From Sphingobacterium sp. PCS056 (GTDB lineage: Bacteria; Bacteroidota; Bacteroidia; Sphingobacteriales; Sphingobacteriaceae): a stretch of 64,000 bases of DNA. Below the pieces are notes generated by a model. That model made no database searches. It had not been told where the DNA came from and saw nothing but the letters and a program-made list of their open reading frames with translations. Numbering within the stretch: position 1 is the first letter of the stretch; every line of letters begins with the position of its first letter. Location: contig NZ_CP096883.1 in assembly GCF_023273895.1 (NCBI RefSeq), positions 5,131,666 through 5,195,665 of the forward strand, read 5' to 3'. Positions 54,953-64,000 of the stretch are shown here, one piece after another. The position numbers were made by a program, and so were the translations under genes.

Positions 54953-57091
54953 TTAATTGAGTTCATCAACTTTTCCAGCCACTTTGGGTTCAGCTTTAAT
55001 ATCTGTACCCAATCGTTGTAAATATGCAATCATGGCTATAATTTCACGATTTGGCAATACATTTACTTGATTCTTTTTCAAATCAGCAGCGATCTCCTGA
55101 GCTTGTTTATCTAAAGCTGACTGAGCTTGAGCAATCTGTTGATCTGTATAAGGAACCCCTAATTTTTTCATGGCTTCCAATTTAGCTGTCAGCAAAGAAT
55201 TATCTAATTCTTGATCAATCAACCAAGGATACGTAGGCATAATGCTACCAGGAGAAGTGATCGTTGGATCTAAGAGGTGATCAAAGTGCCACTTATTTGG
55301 ATATTTGCCACCGATCCGATGTAAATCTGGACCAGTACGTTTTGATCCCCATAAAAATGGATGATCATAAACATATTCACCCGCCTTACTATATTCACCG
55401 TATCGTGCAGTCTCTGAACGGAATGGACGAATCGATTGCGTATGACAGTTGACACAACCTTCACGAATATATAGATCCCTACCTTGGAGTTCCAATGCCG
55501 TATATGGTTTTACACTTGCGATAGTTGGTATGTTAGACGAAATCGTAAATGTAGGGATCATCTCCACAATACCACCGATCAAAATAGCAATCAATGCCAA
55601 TACCATAAACATAACGGGTTTACGTTCCAAACGTCTATGCTTAGATTGTTCATTGGTCGTCACCGGCAACAAAGCAGGTGCTTGAGCAGGTTCATCGGCC
55701 AATAACTTACCTTGGCGCATAGTTTTTACTAAGTTGAACGTCATTAAAATAGCGCCACTCAGATATAACGCACCACCGACAGCACGCATCATATGCATAG
55801 GGATAATTTCCAATGTTGTTGCAAGGAAATTTGGATACTTCAGCACACCTTCTGGTGTAAATTCTTTCCACATCAAACCTTGCACTACTGCAGCCCAGTA
55901 CATCGGAATAGCATAAAATAAAATTCCAAGTGTACCGATCCAAAAGTGAACAGAAGCCAATTTTTTAGAATACAACTCTGTCTTATATATACGCGGGATC
56001 AACCAATACAAAATTGCAAAAGTCATAAATCCATTCCATCCCAAAGCGCCAACATGTACGTGAGCTACTATCCAATCTGTAAAATGGGCAATTGCATTCA
56101 CTTGTTTCAGCGATAGCATAGGTCCTTCGAAAGTAGCCATACCATAACAGGTCAGGGCAACCACCATAAATTTGAGAATAGGCTCAGTACGTACTTTGTC
56201 CCATGCCCCACGAAGTGTCAATAAACCATTGATCATACCACCCCAGCTCGGAGCAATCAACATAATGGAAAATGCTACACCTAAAGATTGAACCCAGCCC
56301 GGAAGAGCAGTGTACAATAAGTGATGGGGACCAGCCCAAATATAAATGAAGATCAATGACCAGAAGTGAAGAATACTCAATTTGTACGAGTAAACAGGAC
56401 GATTTGCCATTTTAGGTAAAAAGTAATACATCATACCTAAGAAAGGAGTAGTCAAGAAAAATGCAACAGCATTATGTCCGTACCACCATTGTACTAATGC
56501 ATCTTGAACACCAGAATACACATAATAACTTTTCCAACCCGATACAGGTAGCTGCACAGAGTTGACAATGTGTAATACGGCAACAGTAACAAATGTGGCA
56601 ATATAAAACCAGACCGCTACATACATATGTCGCTCTCTACGTTTTATAATTGTACCAAACATATTGATACCAAATACCACCCAAATTATTGTGATACCAA
56701 GATCAATAGGCCATTCCATCTCCGCATATTCATGACTTGTCGTCAAGCCAAGAGGTAATGTAATAGCCGAAGCTACAATGACCAACTGCCAACCCCAGAA
56801 ATGAATCTTGCTGAGTGCATCACTGAACATACGTGCTCTTAACACACGTTGCAACGAATAATAAACACCCATAAAAATTGCATTACCGACAAACGCGAAG
56901 ATAATCGCATTTGTATGAACAGGTCGGATTCGACCAAAAGTGGAAAATTGAATTCCAAAATTCATCGCAGGCCATACCAGTTGAGTAGCTACAAGTAGTC
57001 CGATGGACATACCAACTATCCCCCAAATAATGGTAGCGATACCGAAATTTCTGACAATCTTGTTGTCATAATTAAACTGCTCTAACTGCAT
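54953..57091 (-). CDS. ccoNO: cbb3 oxidase fused catalytic subunit CcoNO
   Basis: A 712-residue fusion. The first 480 residues are CcoN: His ligands for heme b, heme b3 and CuB appear in VHTNAIIFAF, WWYGHNAVAFF, GPHHLLYTALPG and DWIVAHVHVGALGWNG. After a membrane helix (about 490-510), the CcoO part (about 520-712) has the single heme c motif CVNCH and GPDLHRIGG, and a late IAMIAYLQRLG. Such fusion is known in Bacteroidota. It would reduce oxygen at low tension. It is first in the operon, and no ccoI or ccoS lies upstream. Confidence 0.95.
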   Translation of the reverse strand: MQLEQFNYDNKIVRNFGIATIIWGIVGMSIGLLVATQLVWPAMNFGIQFSTFGRIRPVHTNAIIFAFVGNAIFMGVYYSLQRVLRARMFSDALSKIHFWGWQLVIVASAITLPLGLTTSHEYAEMEWPIDLGITIIWVVFGINMFGTIIKRRERHMYVAVWFYIATFVTVAVLHIVNSVQLPVSGWKSYYVYSGVQDALVQWWYGHNAVAFFLTTPFLGMMYYFLPKMANRPVYSYKLSILHFWSLIFIYIWAGPHHLLYTALPGWVQSLGVAFSIMLIAPSWGGMINGLLTLRGAWDKVRTEPILKFMVVALTCYGMATFEGPMLSLKQVNAIAHFTDWIVAHVHVGALGWNGFMTFAILYWLIPRIYKTELYSKKLASVHFWIGTLGILFYAIPMYWAAVVQGLMWKEFTPEGVLKYPNFLATTLEIIPMHMMRAVGGALYLSGAILMTFNLVKTMRQGKLLADEPAQAPALLPVTTNEQSKHRRLERKPVMFMVLALIAILIGGIVEMIPTFTISSNIPTIASVKPYTALELQGRDLYIREGCVNCHTQSIRPFRSETARYGEYSKAGEYVYDHPFLWGSKRTGPDLHRIGGKYPNKWHFDHLLDPTITSPGSIMPTYPWLIDQELDNSLLTAKLEAMKKLGVPYTDQQIAQAQSALDKQAQEIAADLKKNQVNVLPNREIIAMIAYLQRLGTDIKAEPKVAGKVDELN

Positions 57092-57811
57092 TACTTATAA
57101 TATTGATTTCTTAATCAAAAGTAGAGCTTGTTTTATGACATTAGAATGATGACGATAACCAAAAAAAATAACATTCGTCACACTTTTATCACACACATGT
57201 AACGAATTTGTCCGAGTCTAAATATTAAAATAGCAATTAGTATAAATCGTGGTAGAATTTATTGATTTTATAGGTCAATATGTTGTACTTAGAACGATGA
57301 AATACCAAGCTATATGACTTTAACATTGGTCTGAATGTTATTGACATGATGAAAGAAGATACTCAACTTATGCATTACCAATAGGCTTATTCACCTACAG
57401 GATCATCAGCTAACTAGCAACATAGTTCAGCTAGCTGAATAGAAAGCAGGATATCACCGATTCTTCGGCAGTTCACGGGGTGAGCTATAAGCGTATTTCA
57501 AAAGCAGGAGTTGCCTGCCGTGGATATGGAGGATGAGCTTGAAGTGGAACCGTGCCGCCAATAGCCATATCCGGAACCAGGTCGGACATGAAGGAGAAGA
57601 AATGTAAGTGTGCTACGTCTGCAGTACTGCCGTAGCAAGTCGATATCTTTGGATGTGAAATGGGTTATCTGCGGCAGCAGGAGGCTTGATTGCTGCATCG
57701 GCATCGTTCCGGAAGCAGCGCTATTGATTATACCTGCAGCAGCGGAATGGCTTGTTCTAAAGCAATGAGATTGGGCTATGCTGCATCCGAAAGGGAGAAA
57801 AAGTTTAGCGC
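57092..57811. other. Gene-poor region between the cbb3 operon and the rRNA operon
   Basis: About 720 bases without a convincing gene. The first 110 bases are AT-rich and hold the cbb3 promoter; a TACTTTTG at 57116-57123 (minus strand) is a possible -7 box without a matching -33. From about 57410 to 57810 the base composition turns G+C-richer, with many short CTGC/GCAG words. A 105-codon frame (57498-57815, minus) resembles nothing and has unnatural composition. I read this stretch as decayed or non-coding. Confidence 0.5.
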
Positions 57812-57813
57812 AC

Positions 57814-57844
57814 AAAAAAGCCCCTACTGTTTAGCAAGGGCTTC
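57814..57844 (-). terminator. Terminator of the rRNA operon
   Basis: On the minus strand AAGCCC pairs with GGGCTT around an interior loop, followed by TTTTTTG. It lies shortly after the 5S gene. Confidence 0.8.
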
Positions 57845-57855
57845 TGTATAAAAAA

Positions 57856-57963
57856 AGGCACCGACCTACTCTCCCACCTGTTACGGCAATACCATCGGCT
57901 CTGGCGGGCTTGACTGCTCTGTTCGGAATGGGAAGAGGTAGACACCGCCGATATAGGCACCTA
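57856..57963 (-). rRNA. rrf: 5S ribosomal RNA
   Basis: About 108 bases. The ends GGTGCC and GGTGCCT-like pairing, the CCCATTCCGAACAG loop and the GGGAGAGTAGGTCGG 3' part are those of 5S rRNA. Ends are approximate to a few bases. It is last in the operon, after the 23S. Confidence 0.95.
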
Positions 57964-58071
57964 AAATGTTTTTATTAGTCATAAGAATGAAATATACAAT
58001 ATCCCATCCAACATACTAATCTATAGACAATTGAAAGAAAAACTAAAAGAGGAAGACAACAGTGTCTGCGT

Positions 58072-60965
<2,894 letters not shown>

Positions 60966-61189
60966 CCTCATAGCCCTTTTGCTACTATGGGTTGCTTTTT
61001 GATATATATAACCATGGTGCTACGCATTAATCCGTTCGGCCTTGACCGAGGGTCTTCATAATACATCAGACACACCACAGTATTGTCTCTACTGTTGTCT
61101 TCTCTTGTAATTTTTTTTCTTTCAATATGTCAAAGAACTCTTTGTATGCCTGTATATGAACGCAGTATCTTAGCGTCCGGGCAAACCTG

Positions 61190-61263
61190 TGGAGAATATC
61201 GGAGTCGAACCGATGACCCCCTGCGTGCAAGGCAGGTGCTCTAGCCAGCTGAGCTAATTCCCC
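61190..61263 (-). tRNA. tRNA-Ala (TGC) in the rRNA spacer
   Basis: A 74-base cloverleaf with acceptor GGGGAAT/ATTCTCC and anticodon loop CTTGCAC (TGC). CCA is not encoded. It follows tRNA-Ile on the minus strand. Confidence 0.97.
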
Positions 61264-61275
61264 GTGTATTTTTGG

Positions 61276-61349
61276 TAGTCCCGAGCAGATTTGAACTGCT
61301 GACCCCTACATTATCAGTGTAGTGCTCTAACCAACTGAGCTACGGGACT
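61276..61349 (-). tRNA. tRNA-Ile (GAT) in the rRNA spacer
   Basis: A 74-base cloverleaf with acceptor AGTCCCG/CGGGACT and anticodon loop CTGATAA (GAT). The bases after the discriminator A read CCA, so the tail is encoded. It is 12 bases before tRNA-Ala. Confidence 0.97.
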
Positions 61350-61476
61350 AGCTTATCTTTCTATCTCTCTGGACCATCCAATCAGGGATGGGCACATTTC
61401 TTCAAATGTTTTGTCTCTTGTTTGTTTCTTATATAAACCATGTGTGTACGTAACGAGCTTCAATCCTGAATGCTCT

Positions 61477-63008
<1,532 letters not shown>

Positions 63009-63252
63009 AAAATGAAGTGTAAGATCAAGACTATTTATAATAAATAGAATTGTCTTGTATTTTATTTCTAATTCTAAAATTGAACAGGTTGATTTTTTTA
63101 ACTTTCGTTGTTTCTCAACACTACTCGTTACGTTACATGATTATATTTTTAAAGAACTTTCTTCGCTCCCGCATCTCGCTTCGGCTTTATATGATGTCGG
63201 CATTGCGCCGGTATCGGTCTTGTTTGTTTTCCCTTCGTTTCCGTTGGGACTG

Positions 63253-63283
63253 CAAAGGTAGAAATCTTTTTGGTATCTCCAAA
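63253..63283 (-). promoter_or_regulatory. rRNA operon promoter, Bacteroidota consensus
   Basis: On the minus strand TTTG (63280-63283), 19 bases and TACCTTTG (63253-63260) match the consensus exactly. Transcription would start near 63246, giving a leader of about 240 bases to the 16S. A second TATCTTTG (63403-63410) without a -33 partner may be an upstream weak promoter. Confidence 0.85.
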
Positions 63284-63627
63284 ATAAATGTGAAAATTTA
63301 TTTTTTTGTTTTCCTTTCGTTTCTGCGTTTAAACTAAATTAAACCCTTCTTTTTTCAGTGCTTCCCCTCTCGGATCAGCCGTTCCTCCCTTGCGGAGTGG
63401 TGCAAAGATAGGAACTTTTATCCTTCACTTCCTAATGTTTTCCGGAAATAGTTTACCGCGACACGGTAAAGGGCTATAAATGTGACCGATAATTTATCTG
63501 GATGCCGCCTGATGATCATGCTGGGTCGGATATGGATTACCTTTTGCTATGGATCACATTGTTAGTTGGTCTGGGATCATCTGTGTGCGGACACGCCCGT
63601 CACCTGTCCATATATGGGTTCTTCACA

Positions 63628-63763
63628 CAAATACTGCGTTACTCGGCTACTTCGTCACTTGTTACTTCATCACTCCGTTACTATGTCACTGGGTCACTTG
63701 ATCACTCGGTTACTGCTTTACTCCGTCACTACATCACTGCGTTACTCGATCCCTCCGTTACTT
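63628..63763. repeat. Degenerate tandem array with an 8-base period
   Basis: The triplet ACT, usually preceded by [GA]T[TC], recurs at 63633, 63641, 63649, 63657, 63664, 63672, 63680 and then every 8 bases to 63760, with one 7-base step and one CCT for ACT. That is 17 units. On the minus strand the unit reads AGTRAYnn. Because 8 is not a multiple of 3, open frames across it (for example 63502-63798) are not real genes. Confidence 0.85.
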
Positions 63764-63788
63764 TACGATATATACCAGATCTTAAAGA

Positions 63789-63955
63789 CAAATTCTGACC
63801 AACTACATACCAACTTCACTATTAAATGGGGAATACACCAGACATTACTTAGGGTTTATAGGGGGTTAGTAGGGGTCTACCCCTACTAACCCCCTATAAA
63901 CCCCCTGTTATCCCCCTACTATACCGGTATTAAATACGAAGTTGGTTAGAATTTG
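63789..63955. repeat. 167-base nested palindromic element with G-quadruplex motif
   Basis: An outer inverted repeat of 18 bases (CAAATTCTGACCAACTAC at 63789-63806 and its partner at 63938-63955, 16 of 18 matching) encloses an inner, perfect 25-base inverted repeat (63852-63876 and 63879-63903, 2-base spacer). The minus strand carries four G-runs of 4-5 bases separated by three 6-base loops (63880-63916). The layout suggests a MITE-like or REP-like unit, but no gene or target duplication was found. Confidence 0.75.
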
Positions 63956-64000
63956 GTATGCTTTTATACTGGAACACGACATAGGTACATTGATTCTTAT

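Noticed and set aside
57103..57118. FNR-type operator before ccoNO
   Set aside because: The inverted repeat TTGATT/AATCAA has a total length of 16, two more than the FNR consensus spacing, and it lies only 12 bases before the start codon, within the leader.
57498..57815. A 105-codon open frame between the cbb3 and rRNA operons
   Set aside because: Low-complexity composition rich in Ser, Cys and His, no family resemblance, overlap with the rRNA terminator, and no plausible translation start signal. It reads as chance coding in G+C-richer DNA.
63050..63337. Two overlapping frames (95 and 68 codons) in the 16S leader
   Set aside because: They overlap the consensus rRNA promoter and leader, are antisense to the transcript, and have no recognisable domain.
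63628..63763. CRISPR array
   Set aside because: The units are 8 bases and follow one another without spacers; there are no cas genes in the window.
63502..63889. Two frames (98 and 107 codons) across the 8-base array
   Set aside because: Their apparent Thr/Ser/Leu-rich repeats come from an 8-base period read in triplets; no conserved domain and no start signal.

Overview
The window is a stretch of AT-rich chromosome from a member of the Bacteroidota, most likely a Sphingobacterium-like Sphingobacteriaceae. Supporting signs are the 16S rRNA text, promoters of the Bacteroidota type (TTTG, a 19-20 base spacer, then TAnnTTTG), a fused CcoN-CcoO oxidase subunit, FUSC, M61 and BadF-family genes, and a Bacteroidota-style Rho with a long charged insert. 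This assignment rests on reading the sequence; no database search was run.

Layout. 1-8.8 kb: the 3'-truncated PEP carboxylase gene (ppc), ohr, an yccS-like membrane gene followed by a YpdA-type reductase gene, a TetR regulator, murB, and an ECF sigma factor with a small cytochrome-b5-like gene. 8.8-14.7 kb: a PfkB-family kinase, three identical tRNA-Asn genes, an S41 protease lipoprotein, an HD hydrolase and an MgtE magnesium channel. 15.4-24.5 kb: a large surface protein with protease-like, propeller and barrel parts, then pgk, sppA, folK with an orphan Hpt protein, pssA and rho. 24.8-35.9 kb: an FHS sugar transporter and a GlcNAc-kinase-like gene, an LpxH-like phosphoesterase, ybaB with an UPF0173 hydrolase, two genes of unknown function, tdk, a glutathione peroxidase with a second GlcNAc-kinase-like gene, and an M61 protease. 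35.9-37.3 kb: an IS3-family (IS150-like) element lying inside the terminator hairpin that once separated the two flanking genes. 37.4-57.1 kb: an outer-membrane protein, an acyl-CoA ligase, a YihY protein, a large MG2/plug-like surface protein, a cardiolipin synthase, a three-gene RND efflux operon, and a cbb3 oxidase operon (ccoNO-ccoQ-ccoP-ccoG-ccoH-safE) read leftward. 57.1-57.8 kb: a gene-poor, higher-GC stretch. 57.8-63.3 kb: a complete leftward rRNA operon (16S, tRNA-Ile, tRNA-Ala, 23S, 5S) with a consensus promoter. 63.4-64 kb: non-coding repetitive DNA, comprising an 8-base-period degenerate array and a 167-base nested palindrome with a strong G-quadruplex motif.

Most genes are housekeeping: cell wall (murB), membrane lipids (pssA, cls, LpxH-like), glycolysis and anaplerosis (pgk, ppc), folate (folK), transcription termination (rho), respiration (cbb3) and stress or export (ohr, gpx, RND pump). 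No CRISPR array, prophage or recognised defence island was found. The least explained items are the repeat DNA upstream of the rRNA operon, the protease-propeller-barrel protein, the BtuF-like 208-residue protein, and the apparent absence of ccoI/ccoS beside the oxidase operon.
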